NCBI GenBank assembly: GCA_014874485.1
Contig: JADBJK010000011.1
Coordinates: 79,636-143,635 of the forward strand
DNA from: Chloroflexota bacterium
Lineage (GTDB): Bacteria; Chloroflexota; Anaerolineae; DTLA01
Direction of reading: 5' to 3'
Length of the DNA stretch: 64,000 bases
Made by a program: the position numbers and the translations under genes. Shown in pieces: positions 28,762-40,494 of the stretch. Position 1 is the first letter of the stretch. Each line of letters opens with the position of its first letter. The notes under the pieces were generated by a model, which saw only the letters and a program-made list of their open reading frames with translations, was not told where the DNA came from and searched no databases.

Positions 28762-29694
28762 ATGGACCAGCCTGCGCACACCCCCGTACTCTTGAACGAG
28801 GCAGTAGAAGCGCTGGCGATACGGCCCTTCGGCTGGTACGTGGATTGCACGGTAGGGTTGGGAGGGCATAGCCAGGCCATCCTGGAAGCCTCCCAGCCGG
28901 ATGGCAGACTCTTGGGGCTGGACGCTGACGCGCGGTCTTTGGAACTGGCGCGACAGCGGCTCGCGGCTTTTGGGGACCGCGCCGTCCTGGTGCACGCCAA
29001 CTTCCGCGACCTGGAACGGGTCGCCAGAGATCATGGGGTGGATACCGCCAACGGGATTGTCATGGACCTAGGCCTCTCATCGTGGCAACTTGCCGATAGC
29101 GCCAGGGGTTTTTCGTTTCACGACGTTGGTGGCCTGGACATGCGGTTTGACCCGTCGGAGGGTGCCGGCGCCGCCGACCTGGTGAACACGCTGCCGGAGG
29201 ACGAACTGGCAGCCCTTATCTGGCGCTACGGCGAGGAGCCCAAGGCGCGGCCCATCGCCCGGGCCATCGTCCGGGCGCGGCCCATCGCCACAGCAGGCCA
29301 ACTGGCCGAGGTCATCGCCCGCGCGGTGGGAAGGCGTGGCCGAATCCATCCGGCGACTCGCACCTTTCAAGCGCTGAGAATCGCGGTCAACCGAGAGTTG
29401 GACAACCTGGAAGCGGCCCTGCCGCAGGCCGTGCGCCTTCTCGCTCCAGGGGGGAGGCTGGCGGTCATCTCCTTCCACTCGCTGGAAGACCGCATCGTGA
29501 AAACGTTCTTTAGAAACGAGTCCAGGGATTGCATCTGCCCGCCGGAAATCCCGCAATGCATCTGCGGGCATCGCGCAACCCTGCGCATTGTAACGAAGAA
29601 GCCCATCACGCCCAGCCCGCGCGAGGTCAGCGCCAACCCGCGGGCCAGGAGCGCCAAATTGCGCGTCGCAGAAAGGCTGCCGCACACATCATGA
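28762..29694 (+). CDS. rsmH: 16S rRNA m4C1402 methyltransferase RsmH
   Basis: SAM-dependent N4-methylation of C1402 in the ribosomal P site. 310 residues: [14 protein letters not shown]-terminus, SAM site [25 protein letters not shown], the [18 protein letters not shown] segment, and C-terminal [13 protein letters not shown] and [18 protein letters not shown] precedes the ATG. It overlaps ftsL by 4 nt (ATGA). Confidence 0.97.
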   Translation: MDQPAHTPVLLNEAVEALAIRPFGWYVDCTVGLGGHSQAILEASQPDGRLLGLDADARSLELARQRLAAFGDRAVLVHANFRDLERVARDHGVDTANGIVMDLGLSSWQLADSARGFSFHDVGGLDMRFDPSEGAGAADLVNTLPEDELAALIWRYGEEPKARPIARAIVRARPIATAGQLAEVIARAVGRRGRIHPATRTFQALRIAVNRELDNLEAALPQAVRLLAPGGRLAVISFHSLEDRIVKTFFRNESRDCICPPEIPQCICGHRATLRIVTKKPITPSPREVSANPRARSAKLRVAERLPHTS

Positions 29695-30032
29695 GCGCCG
29701 TTCGCCAGACAACCCAGGGAGCGCCGAGTGTCCAACCCGCGACGCGGGCCGGGACCCTGTGGCGAGCCATCCGGCAGAGGGGCCTGATGCTCGTCCTCGC
29801 GGCCCTTACGGTCTTCTGCTGGGCGGCCATCCCTCTCTACACCACTACGGAGCGGTCGCGCGCGGAATACCAAATCGGTGCGCTTCAGAAGCAGATTCTG
29901 GAACTCCAGCGGGAGAAGGCACAACTGACCCAGGAATTGGCGGAGCGGCTGCGCCTGGACGTGCTGGAGAAGGCGGCGCGCGACGAGGGGCTTGGGCCGC
30001 CGGTGCAGGTGGATTACCTGACAATTCCATAG
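29691..30032 (+). CDS. ftsL: FtsL-like cell division protein
   Basis: 113 residues: basic, disordered N-terminus, one membrane helix (about residues 33-52, [20 protein letters not shown]) and an extracellular coiled coil ([20 protein letters not shown]). This topology, size and position between rsmH and ftsI fit FtsL, which bridges FtsQ/DivIB to FtsW-FtsI. Sequence conservation in FtsL is always low, so the call rests on architecture and context. Start chosen at the ATG overlapping the rsmH stop. Confidence 0.8.
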   Translation: MSAVRQTTQGAPSVQPATRAGTLWRAIRQRGLMLVLAALTVFCWAAIPLYTTTERSRAEYQIGALQKQILELQREKAQLTQELAERLRLDVLEKAARDEGLGPPVQVDYLTIP

Positions 30033-30181
30033 TCTCTGGGTTTCGCACACCCCCCAGCCGCCGATCAGGTCGCGCGGCCAGGGGGTGGAGTTGCCCTTGC
30101 AGGCATACGCAGCACCCGCGCGGAAGCGCGTAACGCGCGGTCGGGAGTTTCGGCTCAGGGGATTGAGGGAGAAGGGGGCAA

Positions 30182-31855
<1,674 letters not shown>

Positions 31856-31865
31856 TGGAGTTCGT

Positions 31866-33272
31866 ATGCTGACCCTTGGCGACATTATCCAGGCCACAAT
31901 CGGCACAGAGACCAAAGGCTTACCGGGGAGCGAACGCCCCATCCGGGACGTGGTCATTGATTCGCGCCAGGCTGGCCCCGATTGCCTGTTCGTGGGCCTG
32001 AAGGGCGCGTCCGTGGACGGCTCGGATTTCGCAGACGACGCCATCGCCAAAGGCGCGGTGGCGGTCATCGTCTCGCGCGCGCCTGCGGGTGCGGCGCAAG
32101 TCTGGACCCGCGACGCGGCGGCCGCCAGCATCACGCCGCCCATCGCCCTCGTTGTCCCCGACACGCTGTGGGCGCTGCAGGAACTGGCCGCCTACTGGCG
32201 ACGGCGCATGACCGTGCGCGTCGTGGGTGTTACGGGCAGCGTGGGCAAGACCGTTACCAAGGAACTCACGGCGTCGGTCCTGTCGCGCCGCTACGTAACG
32301 CTGCGGAACGAGGGCAACCTGAACAACGAAATCGGCCTGCCGCTGACCCTGCTGAAGGTTACGCCCAAGACCGAGTACGCCGTCCTTGAGATGGGCATGT
32401 ACGCGCTGGGCGAAATCGCGCGGCTGGCCGAAATCGCCCTGCCGTCGGTGGGCGTCGTTACCAACGTGGAGCCGGTCCACCTGGAGCGGCTGGGCACCAT
32501 AGAGCGCATCGCCCAGGCCAAGTCGGAACTGGTGCAGGCACTGCCCGCCGACGGCGTGGCCGTCCTCAACGGCGACGACCCGCGCGTCCGCGCCATGGCC
32601 GCGCTGACCAAGGCCAGGGTCTTCACCTACGGCCTCACGCCCGACTGCGACCTGTACGCCACCGACATTGAAAGCCAGGGGCTAGAGGGCATTCGGTTCC
32701 GACTGCACTACCGCGGCGAGGCCATCCACGCGCGGGCCGCCCTGCTCGGCACCCACTCGGTCCACACCGCCCTGGCTGCGGCGGCGGTGGCGCTGAACGA
32801 GGGCCTCTCGTGGCAGGAAATCATGGCGGGACTGATGGATGTCTCGGCTCAACTGCGGCTCATCGCCACGCCTGCCATCCGCGGTGCGCTCATCCTGGAC
32901 GACACGTACAACGCAAGTCCCAAGTCCACCATCGCCGCGCTCAATTTGCTGGCAGAGTTGAAAGGGCGTAGGATTGCGGTTTTGGGCGACATGCTGGAAC
33001 TCGGCGCGCTGGAGGACGAGGGACACCGCAAGGTCGCGCGACGGGCCATTGAGGTCGTCTCGCGCCTCATCACCGTGGGCAAGCGCGGGCGCATCATCGG
33101 CGAGGAAGCCCTGGCGTGTGGCATGTCGCCCGAGAACGTGGTCATCGTGGACACGAACCAGGACGCGATCCGTATCCTTTCCGAGTGGATACAGGAGGGG
33201 GATATCATTCTAGTCAAGGGTTCCCGCGGAATGCACATGGAAGACATTGTGAAGGCGCTTCGGGCCTCATGA
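31866..33272 (+). CDS. murF: UDP-MurNAc-tripeptide--D-Ala-D-Ala ligase MurF
   Basis: Adds D-Ala-D-Ala to the UDP-MurNAc peptide. 468 residues with the Mur ligase P-loop GVTGSVGKT (121-129), the ALEMGMYALGEIARL-type segment typical of MurF (VLEMGMYALGEIARLAEIAL) and the DDTYNASPKS motif near residue 340 that separates MurF from MurE. GGAG precedes the ATG. murE is not adjacent. The codon ATA before GAG at about 32499 illustrates TCGA avoidance. Confidence 0.95.
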   Translation: MLTLGDIIQATIGTETKGLPGSERPIRDVVIDSRQAGPDCLFVGLKGASVDGSDFADDAIAKGAVAVIVSRAPAGAAQVWTRDAAAASITPPIALVVPDTLWALQELAAYWRRRMTVRVVGVTGSVGKTVTKELTASVLSRRYVTLRNEGNLNNEIGLPLTLLKVTPKTEYAVLEMGMYALGEIARLAEIALPSVGVVTNVEPVHLERLGTIERIAQAKSELVQALPADGVAVLNGDDPRVRAMAALTKARVFTYGLTPDCDLYATDIESQGLEGIRFRLHYRGEAIHARAALLGTHSVHTALAAAAVALNEGLSWQEIMAGLMDVSAQLRLIATPAIRGALILDDTYNASPKSTIAALNLLAELKGRRIAVLGDMLELGALEDEGHRKVARRAIEVVSRLITVGKRGRIIGEEALACGMSPENVVIVDTNQDAIRILSEWIQEGDIILVKGSRGMHMEDIVKALRAS

Positions 33273-33281
33273 GGTGATAGA

Positions 33282-34262
33282 TTGGCAAGTTCACTGGCGT
33301 TAGGGACAATCTCGTTCTTGCTGGCGGTCTTCTGGGGCGGCCCGCTCATCAAGTTGCTCAAGAAGTATCGCATCGGCAAGCAAATCCGTGTGGACGGCCC
33401 ATCCAGCCACATGGTCAAGATGGGCACGCCCACCATGGGCGGGTTGATGACCATCATCCCCGTGCTGCTCATCACCGCCGCGCTCAACCTGCCCAACCTG
33501 CGCGGCCTTGACCTTATCGGGCGGTCCATCCTGCTGCCCATGGGCGTCATGCTGGCCTACGGCATCCTGGGCGCGATTGACGACCTGGCAGGCGTCCGGG
33601 GCACAAGGGGCACAGGGCTTCTGGCGCGCTACAAGTTCCTGTGGCAGGTGCTCATCGCCATCATCGTGGCCATCGGGCTTCACTTCGGGCTGGGCCTGCG
33701 CAGCGTCGCCATCCCCACCATCCCGTACAAGATTGACATCGGCCTGTGGTACCTGCCCATCGCCGTCTTCATCATCGTGGGCAGCACCAACGCAGTCAAC
33801 CTCACCGACGGCTTGGACGGGCTGGCGGGCGGCACGGTGGCCATCGCGTTCACGGCCTACGGCGTCATCGCCTACCTTCAGGGGCAGGTGTATCTCGTCA
33901 ACTTCTGCTTCACCGTCGTGGGCGCGACGCTGGCGTTCCTATGGTACAACGCCCACCCCGCCATGTTGTTCATGGGTGACACGGGTTCGCTATCCCTGGG
34001 CGCCACGCTGGGCACCGTCGCCCTGATGACCGGCCAGTGGCTCCTGCTGCCCGTGGTCGGCATCATCTTCGTGGCCGAGGCGCTGTCGGACATCCTACAG
34101 GTGGCGTACTTCAAACTGACGAAGGGCAAGCGCATCTTCAAGATGGCGCCCATCCACCATCATTTTGAACTCAAGGGCTGGTCGGAGGTGCAGGTTACCC
34201 TGCGCTTCTGGTTCATCGCCATGCTGGCCGCCATGCTCGGCGTGGCACTCGCGTTGATCTAG
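33282..34262 (+). CDS. mraY: Phospho-N-acetylmuramoyl-pentapeptide transferase MraY
   Basis: Integral membrane enzyme making lipid I. 326 residues, about ten transmembrane helices. Catalytic Asp pair at 100-101 (GAIDDLAG), NLTDGLDG at 173-180, and the PIHHHFELKGW loop near the C-terminus. Starts with TTG, a few nt after GAGGTGAT. Contains a GTSAC exception (33976-33980) in a conserved FMGDTGSL motif. Confidence 0.96.
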   Translation: MASSLALGTISFLLAVFWGGPLIKLLKKYRIGKQIRVDGPSSHMVKMGTPTMGGLMTIIPVLLITAALNLPNLRGLDLIGRSILLPMGVMLAYGILGAIDDLAGVRGTRGTGLLARYKFLWQVLIAIIVAIGLHFGLGLRSVAIPTIPYKIDIGLWYLPIAVFIIVGSTNAVNLTDGLDGLAGGTVAIAFTAYGVIAYLQGQVYLVNFCFTVVGATLAFLWYNAHPAMLFMGDTGSLSLGATLGTVALMTGQWLLLPVVGIIFVAEALSDILQVAYFKLTKGKRIFKMAPIHHHFELKGWSEVQVTLRFWFIAMLAAMLGVALALI

Positions 34263-34265
34263 GAT

Positions 34266-35675
34266 ATGTACTCAGACGAGACCGATTTCCGAAACCGAAG
34301 AGTTACCATCATCGGGGCGGCCCGCGAGGGCATCGCTCTGGCGCGGTTCCTGCACGCCCAGGGAGCGCGCGTCATCCTCAGCGACATCCAGCCCGAGCGC
34401 GCCCTTGCCGCCAATCTGGAGGCCATCCGCGGCCTGCCCATTGACCTGCGGCTCGGCGGCCACCCCGAATCCATCCTGGACACCGACGTGGTCTTCGTCA
34501 GCCCTGGCGTCCCGCTGGAGATTCCCATCCTGCGCGAAGCCGTGCGTCGGGGCATCCCCCTCAGCAGCGAGACGCGGCTCTTCGTCCGCCTGTGCCCCGC
34601 CCCCATCGTCGGCATCACGGGGAGCAGCGGCAAGACGACCACCACCGCCATGACCGGCGAGATGCTGAAACAGGCCGGCTTCCGCACCTTCGTTGGCGGC
34701 AACATCGGACGGCCGCTCATCGGCCACCTGCACGAAATCCGCCCCACCGACAAGGTGGTCATGGAACTGTCCAGTTTCCAGTTGGAGATGCTGGGCGCAA
34801 GCCCCCACATCGCCGCCATCCTGAACATCACGCCCAACCATCTGGACCGCCACCCGAACATGGAAGCCTACATCGCCGCCAAGCGCGGGATTCTGGCCCA
34901 CCAGACGGCGGAGGACATGGCCGTGCTGGGCTACGACAACGCCACGACTCGCGGCCTCGCCGGCAAGTACCAGGGGCGGGTGTTCTTCTTCAGTCGCAGG
35001 GAGCGCGTGTCCGCAGGCAGTTTCCTGGACGGCGACGCGCTGACGCTCCAAGTGAAGGGCGCGCCCGAACGGATTTGCAGCCGCGGCGACCTGCGCCTGC
35101 GCGGCGAGCACAATCTGGAGAACGCCCTGGCTGCCTCGCTCCTGGCGCGGCTGGCGGGCGCGCCTGTGGACGCCATCGCCCACGTCTGCGCCACGTTCCG
35201 CGGCGTGGAGCACCGCCTGGAGTTCGTCGCCACCATCCGCGGCGCGCACTTCTACGACGACTCCATCGCCACCACGCCCGAACGGGCCGCCGCGGCCCTG
35301 CGTTCGTTTACCGAACCCATCGTCCTGCTGGCGGGTGGGCGCGACAAACACCTGCCCTGGGAGGAGATGGCCGACCTCACCGTGCGGCGCGTGCGGCACC
35401 TGGTGCTGTTCGGGGAGGCGGCGGGGCTGATAGAGAGAGCCGTGTCCGAGGCCATGCGACGGGCCGAAGGGCAGGCGGTGCTCAGCGGCATCCACGTCGT
35501 CCAGCGGCTGGAGGAGGCCGTCCCGCTGGCCGCCGACCTGGCCCAGCCCGGCGATGTGGTGCTCCTGGCCCCTGGCGGCACGAGTTTTGACGCCTTCCGC
35601 GACTTCGCCGAGCGCGGACAACGGTTCAAGGAACTGGTGCGCAGCCTGCAATCGCAGACAGACGGTGCGGATTAG
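34266..35675 (+). CDS. murD: UDP-MurNAc-L-alanine--D-glutamate ligase MurD
   Basis: Cytoplasmic Mur ligase. 469 residues: N-terminal Rossmann domain (RRVTIIGAAREGIALARFL), P-loop GITGSSGKTTT (116-126), ELSSFQLEM motif typical of MurD, central domain with NITPNHLDRH and C-terminal YDDSIATTPERAAAAL. Weak ribosome binding site and only 3 nt from the mraY stop, so coupling is likely. Confidence 0.96.
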   Translation: MYSDETDFRNRRVTIIGAAREGIALARFLHAQGARVILSDIQPERALAANLEAIRGLPIDLRLGGHPESILDTDVVFVSPGVPLEIPILREAVRRGIPLSSETRLFVRLCPAPIVGITGSSGKTTTTAMTGEMLKQAGFRTFVGGNIGRPLIGHLHEIRPTDKVVMELSSFQLEMLGASPHIAAILNITPNHLDRHPNMEAYIAAKRGILAHQTAEDMAVLGYDNATTRGLAGKYQGRVFFFSRRERVSAGSFLDGDALTLQVKGAPERICSRGDLRLRGEHNLENALAASLLARLAGAPVDAIAHVCATFRGVEHRLEFVATIRGAHFYDDSIATTPERAAAALRSFTEPIVLLAGGRDKHLPWEEMADLTVRRVRHLVLFGEAAGLIERAVSEAMRRAEGQAVLSGIHVVQRLEEAVPLAADLAQPGDVVLLAPGGTSFDAFRDFAERGQRFKELVRSLQSQTDGAD

Positions 35676-35688
35676 GAGAGACCCAGCC

Positions 35689-36894
35689 ATGGCGACGCGC
35701 ATCCGCAAGAGCAAACTGGACATCCCGCTGCTGGGCACGACCATCGGGTTGACGCTGTTCGGCCTGGTGGCGGTGTGGGCCACGTCCATCCCCGACGCCA
35801 TGCTCTGGTTCGGCGGCGATGCAGCGCTGCACTTCGTCCTGAGCCAGACCCAGTGGCTGCTCATCGGCATCCTTGTTGCGGCGGCGGTGTTCGCCATAGG
35901 CTACCGCAACCTGACGCGGCTGGTTCCCGCGCTGGCGGTGGCCGTCTTGCTCCTGCTCATCGCCGTCTTCGTCGTCGGCAAGTCCGACTACGGCTCGTAC
36001 CGGCGGTTGGAAATCTTCGGCCTGTCCATACAGCCCAGCGAGATCGCCAAGCCCGTGCTCATCCTGTACCTAGCGTGCTGGCTCTCGTCCAAGCGGGACA
36101 AACTCAACGACATAGATGCCGCCCTCATCCCCTTCCTCATCCTGGTCGGGATCTATCTAGCCCTCATCTTGTTGCAGCCGAACCTGTCCACGGCCATCAT
36201 TCTCGCTGCGGTCTCGGTTACCATGCTCTATCTGGCCGGAGCCGCCACGCGCCAGGTGCTGACGGTGATCGGAGGCGGCGGCGTCCTGACCGTGATCATC
36301 GCCATGCTCATCCCCTACCAGCGGGCACGCATCCTCGGCCTTTTCGGCGGCAACAGCAGCGCCGCGACCCAGAGTCAGTTCGTGGAAACGCTAACCCGCT
36401 CGGCGGGGATGTTCGGGCACGGCATTGACGCACTCCAAGCGCAGGCGCAACTGGTGCGCGGCGCTCACATGGACTTCGTCTTCGCTTTCGTAACCTACGG
36501 CTTCGGCGTGTTCACCGCGCTGCTCCTGCTAGCGGCGTTTCTGTTCTTCGGCTATCGGGCGACCCGCATCGCCCAGCACGCGCAGTCCGAGACGGGCATG
36601 CTGGCCGCAGCGGGCATCGGCGTGTGGATCCTTCTGCAGGCGCTCGTCCACATCGGGGTGAACGTGGGCGTGCTGCCCATCACCGGCCTCACGCTGCCAT
36701 TCGTCAGTTACGGCGGCACGTCCCTGGTGGCGTGCCTCATGGGCACGGCCATCCTGCTCAGCATCTCCAGCGACACCCAGCGCAAGGAGACCAAGACAAG
36801 TGCGGCTTATCTTTACGGGGGGAGGAACCGGCGGCCACGTGTATCCAGCGTTAGCCGTCGCGCAGGCGCTACGCGCCGGCGGGCACGGGGATGA
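35689..36894 (+). CDS. ftsW: Peptidoglycan polymerase FtsW (SEDS family)
   Basis: Lipid II polymerase partner of FtsI at the septum. From ATG 35689 (AGGAG 10 nt upstream) it has 401 residues with about ten membrane helices. SEDS signatures are SIQPSEIAKP, GAHMDFVFAFVTYGFG and GLTLPFVSYGGTSL. The last 34 residues (from TKTSAAYLYGG) overlap the murG reading frame by 95 nt and look like a frame-shadow tail rather than conserved sequence. Confidence 0.93.
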   Translation: MATRIRKSKLDIPLLGTTIGLTLFGLVAVWATSIPDAMLWFGGDAALHFVLSQTQWLLIGILVAAAVFAIGYRNLTRLVPALAVAVLLLLIAVFVVGKSDYGSYRRLEIFGLSIQPSEIAKPVLILYLACWLSSKRDKLNDIDAALIPFLILVGIYLALILLQPNLSTAIILAAVSVTMLYLAGAATRQVLTVIGGGGVLTVIIAMLIPYQRARILGLFGGNSSAATQSQFVETLTRSAGMFGHGIDALQAQAQLVRGAHMDFVFAFVTYGFGVFTALLLLAAFLFFGYRATRIAQHAQSETGMLAAAGIGVWILLQALVHIGVNVGVLPITGLTLPFVSYGGTSLVACLMGTAILLSISSDTQRKETKTSAAYLYGGRNRRPRVSSVSRRAGATRRRARG

Positions 36895-37894
36895 GGTCTG
36901 GTACATGGGCCGCGGCAATAGCATAGAGCAGACACTGGCCGAGCGGGCCGGATTGCCGTTCGCGGCGGTCCCTGCCGCGCCGGTGCGCGGGACCGGTCCG
37001 GTGCGCCTCGCGCTCAACGTGGCGAACCTGGTGCGGGGCACGTGGAGAGCCGCGGGTATCCTGCGCCGCCTGCGGCCGGATGCCATCTTCGCCACGGGCG
37101 GGTACGTATCGGTGCCGGTGGTCGTCGCGGGCTGGCTGCGCCGCACGCCCAGCCTCATCTACCTGCCCGACATGGAGCCGGGCCTGGCGGTCAGAGCACT
37201 GGCGCGCATCGCTACCCGCGTCGCCGTAACCGCGGAGGAAGCCGCCCGCCATTTCCGCGCCGGCAAGGTCATCGTTACCGGCTACCCCGTGCGGCAGGAG
37301 TTCGCGGCGCTGCACCGAGACGCAGCGCGGCAAAGGCTGTCGCTCGCCGATGGCAAGGTGGTGCTCGTCTTCGGCGGGAGCCGCGGCGCAAGCGCGCTCA
37401 ACAAGGCGGTGGAAGCCTCGCTGGAGGACATCCTGGAGATGGCGGAACTGGTGCACGTCTGCGGCGAGGGCGACTACGACGCCCTATCGGCGCGGCGCGC
37501 GTCGCTGCCCGCCGACAAGCAGGCGCGCTACCACCTGTTCGCCTACTTGCACGACCTGCCGGCGGCGATGGTGGCGGCGGACCTGGTCATCTCACGGGCC
37601 GGCGCGTCGGTGCTGGGCGAGTTCACGGCGGCGGGCGTGCCTTCCATCCTGGTGCCCTACCCCTACGCGGGGCAGCACCAGATGACCAACGCGCGCTATC
37701 TCGCCGACCACGGCGCGGCCGTCGTGATTGAGAACGACCGGCTGGGCGCGGACTTGCTGCCCACCGTGCGCGAACTGCTGGCGGATGACGCCCGCCGCGA
37801 AGCCATGCGAGAGAGCGCCCGCCGATTGGCGCGGCCCAACGCAGCGCAGGCGCTCGCGCAGGTCTTGCGGTCGCTCGCCGCCGAGGGGGTCTAG
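36800..37894 (+). CDS. murG: UDP-GlcNAc--lipid I transferase MurG
   Basis: Glycosyltransferase (GT28) that makes lipid II at the inner membrane face. 364 residues from GTG 36800 (AAGGAG 10 nt upstream), starting MRLIFTGGGTGGHVYPALAV; the C-terminal donor-binding domain has ISRAGASVLGEFTAAGVPSI and PYPYAGQHQMTNARYL. Its start lies 95 nt inside ftsW. Confidence 0.96.
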   Translation: MRLIFTGGGTGGHVYPALAVAQALRAGGHGDEVWYMGRGNSIEQTLAERAGLPFAAVPAAPVRGTGPVRLALNVANLVRGTWRAAGILRRLRPDAIFATGGYVSVPVVVAGWLRRTPSLIYLPDMEPGLAVRALARIATRVAVTAEEAARHFRAGKVIVTGYPVRQEFAALHRDAARQRLSLADGKVVLVFGGSRGASALNKAVEASLEDILEMAELVHVCGEGDYDALSARRASLPADKQARYHLFAYLHDLPAAMVAADLVISRAGASVLGEFTAAGVPSILVPYPYAGQHQMTNARYLADHGAAVVIENDRLGADLLPTVRELLADDARREAMRESARRLARPNAAQALAQVLRSLAAEGV

Positions 37895-37895
37895 C

Positions 37896-38450
37896 GTGAA
37901 GGTCGTCGTGGATCAGGCGCTTCTGCTCAATATCCTGATCGCGGTGTGCGCGGTCCTTGGCCTGCGCCGTGGCGTTGCCAGGGAGTTGGTGGTGCTCATT
38001 GGCATCGTCATCGGGTTTGTGGTGTCGTCCACGGTTTCAGGCTACGTGCCGACGGTGGTTGCGTTCGGGCAGAAGGCGTTCGGCCTGACCAAAGGGGGAG
38101 CCGCACCATCGGCAGCCTCGGTCCTTCCGGGGAAGACGGGCGACCTGGTCGTGTTCGGGGCGATTCTCCTGGTCAGCATCGTGTTCGCGCGGATGGTGCG
38201 GAAGCCACCCAAGGGGATCGCCAACCGATTCCTTGGCGCAATCGTCGGGGGTGTCGACGGCTTCCTCATCGGCCGATTCGTCTTTCCGCGCGTTTTCGTG
38301 GAGCCGGAGACGATGTTCGTAGTGTCGGGCCTGAAGGCGCAGTCGCACTTCAGCCCGGGCAATACGGCAGCCGCCGTCATCGTGTTCATCATCGTGCTCA
38401 TCGGGCTAGGAATCAAGCAATCATCGCCGCCCAAGAAGAAACAGGCGTAG
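37896..38450 (+). CDS. CvpA-like integral membrane protein 1
   Basis: 184 residues from GTG 37896 (GAGGGGG 6 nt upstream), 1 nt after the murG stop. At least four hydrophobic segments; the N-terminal one carries GLRRGVARELVVLIGIVIGF, the G-x-x-R-G-x-x-x-E pattern of the CvpA/colicin V production family. C-terminus is lysine-rich (PPKKKQA) and probably cytoplasmic. Function is unknown; position between murG and murC suggests a role tied to envelope or division. Contains one of three TCGA words (38254-38257). Confidence 0.7.
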   Translation: MKVVVDQALLLNILIAVCAVLGLRRGVARELVVLIGIVIGFVVSSTVSGYVPTVVAFGQKAFGLTKGGAAPSAASVLPGKTGDLVVFGAILLVSIVFARMVRKPPKGIANRFLGAIVGGVDGFLIGRFVFPRVFVEPETMFVVSGLKAQSHFSPGNTAAAVIVFIIVLIGLGIKQSSPPKKKQA

Positions 38451-38488
38451 CCGGTCTCAACGACCCGTAGAGAGGGAGTGGAGAAGTC

Positions 38489-39034
38489 GTGGGACCTATT
38501 GAAGTGTTGTGGGGTTCGCTGGTCGTCGTGTTCGGCCTCATCGGCCTGGTGCGCGGCTTCCTGAAGGAGGTCGGCGTTACCACCGTGCTGGCCTTCCTGC
38601 TGTTCCTGCTGACCTTCTTCGCCAAGCAGATCACGCAGGCGCTGGACATGCTGGTGGTGCTCGTGCGCGTCTCGCCGCCCGACAGCCCGCAGGCGAACCT
38701 GGTGCGATACGGCGTGTACGCAGGCGTCATCATCCTGACTGCATTCATTTCGTACCAGGGCGAGACGCTGGCATTTGAAGGCCGACCGGTCCCAGGCCCA
38801 TTTGGCATCCTCCTCAACCTGATTATCGGCCTGTGGAACGGCTATCTGATCATCGGGAGCCTGTGGTACTACATGCACCAGTTGAACTATCCGATTTCGC
38901 TGTTCGGCCTGTTCCAGCAGCCCCTGTCGCCGGCGGCGACGGTGATGGTAACGTTGCTGCCCGAGGCACTGATTCCAGCATATGGCTTCCTGGCGCTGGC
39001 AGCGTTCCTCATCTTCATGCGGGTGGTCAAGTAG
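38489..39034 (+). CDS. CvpA-like integral membrane protein 2
   Basis: 181 residues, GTG start with GGAG-rich upstream sequence. Four to five hydrophobic segments; N-terminal GLIGLVRGFLKEVGVTTVLA repeats the R-G-x-x-x-E pattern of gene 37896. Probably an ancient tandem duplicate, now diverged. Its stop overlaps the murC start by one base (TAGTG), so translation is coupled to murC. Function unknown. Confidence 0.68.
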   Translation: MGPIEVLWGSLVVVFGLIGLVRGFLKEVGVTTVLAFLLFLLTFFAKQITQALDMLVVLVRVSPPDSPQANLVRYGVYAGVIILTAFISYQGETLAFEGRPVPGPFGILLNLIIGLWNGYLIIGSLWYYMHQLNYPISLFGLFQQPLSPAATVMVTLLPEALIPAYGFLALAAFLIFMRVVK

Positions 39035-40491
39035 TGAGCGCATTCCGCGGCCGCATTGCCGAACGGAACAACGGCATCGTGAACCTCGCCGAGGTGCGAC
39101 ACGTGCACCTGGTGGGCATCGGCGGGGCAGGCATGAGCGCCATCGCCGTCATCCTGCTGGCGCGCGGCCTTGAGGTCTCCGGCTCGGACCTGCAGGCCAA
39201 TGCCCAGACCGAGGCGCTGGCCCGGCACGGCGCGCGCATCTTCGTCGGCCACGCGCCCGACAACGTCCGCGGCGCGGACCTGGTCGTCGTCTCCTCGGCC
39301 ATTTCGCCGTCCAACCCCGAATGGCAGGCGGCGGTGCGGCTGGGCATCCCGGTCGTGAAGCGCGGGCCGGTGCTGGCCGCCCTGCTGGCCGGCAAGGTGG
39401 GCATCGCCGTCGCGGGCAGCCACGGCAAGACGACGACCGCGGGACTCATCGCCTTCCAGTTGAGCGAGGCCGGCCTAGACCCGTCGTTCATCATCGGCGG
39501 CGTGGTGGAGAACTTCGGCGCCAACGCCCGCGCCGGGAGCGGCCCCCACTTCGTGCTGGAGGCCGACGAGTACGACCGCACGTTCCTGGCGCTGCGCCCC
39601 CACGTCGCCGTCATCACCAACGTGGAGATGGACCATCCCGACTGCTTCCGGGACGAGGATGACCTGCGCCAGGCGTTCCTGGAGTTCGCGGCCCACACCA
39701 TTCCCGGCGGCCTCGTCCTGGCCTGGGCCGAAGACCCGGCCGTGGTAGCGTTGGCCCAGGAGGCCGCGTCCATCGCCGGCTGCGCCGTCCAGACGTTCGG
39801 GTTCGGCCCGGCCGCCACGTGGAGCGCACGCGACCTGAGGCCGCACGCCGAAGGGGGCACGGCGTTCGCCGTCCTGCGGGAGGGCCGCCAAGTCGCCCGC
39901 GCCCGCGTGGCCCTGCCCGGCCAGCACAACGTCGCCAACGGCCTGGCGGCGCTGGCCGCGGTCGCCTGGCTCGGCGTCCCGCCGGAGGCCGCCGCCGAAT
40001 CCCTGGCCCGATTTCGCGGGACGCGGAGGCGGATGGAGGAGCGCGGCACCGTCGGGGGCATCGTCGTCCTGGACGACTACGCCCACCACCCGACCCAGAT
40101 TGCGGCCACCCTTCGGGCGGTGCGGGAAAAGTACGGCCCGCGCCCGCTGTGGGCGGTGTTCCAGCCCCATACCTACAGCCGCCTCAAGACACTGTGGCAG
40201 GGGTTCGCCGCGTGCTTCGGCGACGCCGATCACGTCATCGTGCTGCCGGTCTATGCGGCCCGCGAGCCGCATGACCCCACGGTGCGGCCCGACCAACTGG
40301 CGCGACAGATGCCCCACCCCGACGTGCGTTACGCGGGCGGCCTGGACGCAGCGGCGGCCCTGCTGGTCGCACACGCGGAGCCAGATGCCGTCATCATCAC
40401 CCTGGGCGCGGGCGATGAGTGGGTCGTGGGCGACCGCACCCTCGCCCTTCTGCGCCAAAACCTGGCCCAAACCTTGCAAGCGGGGAAGTAG
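39034..40491 (+). CDS. murC: UDP-MurNAc--L-alanine ligase MurC
   Basis: First amino-acid ligase of the peptidoglycan precursor pathway. 485 residues from GTG 39034. N-terminal GIGGAGMS (28-35), P-loop GSHGKTTT (128-135), [17 protein letters not shown] and [20 protein letters not shown], all MurC-specific. An upstream extension of the frame runs through the previous gene and is rejected. Confidence 0.95.
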   Translation: MSAFRGRIAERNNGIVNLAEVRHVHLVGIGGAGMSAIAVILLARGLEVSGSDLQANAQTEALARHGARIFVGHAPDNVRGADLVVVSSAISPSNPEWQAAVRLGIPVVKRGPVLAALLAGKVGIAVAGSHGKTTTAGLIAFQLSEAGLDPSFIIGGVVENFGANARAGSGPHFVLEADEYDRTFLALRPHVAVITNVEMDHPDCFRDEDDLRQAFLEFAAHTIPGGLVLAWAEDPAVVALAQEAASIAGCAVQTFGFGPAATWSARDLRPHAEGGTAFAVLREGRQVARARVALPGQHNVANGLAALAAVAWLGVPPEAAAESLARFRGTRRRMEERGTVGGIVVLDDYAHHPTQIAATLRAVREKYGPRPLWAVFQPHTYSRLKTLWQGFAACFGDADHVIVLPVYAAREPHDPTVRPDQLARQMPHPDVRYAGGLDAAAALLVAHAEPDAVIITLGAGDEWVVGDRTLALLRQNLAQTLQAGK

Positions 40492-40494
40492 AGA

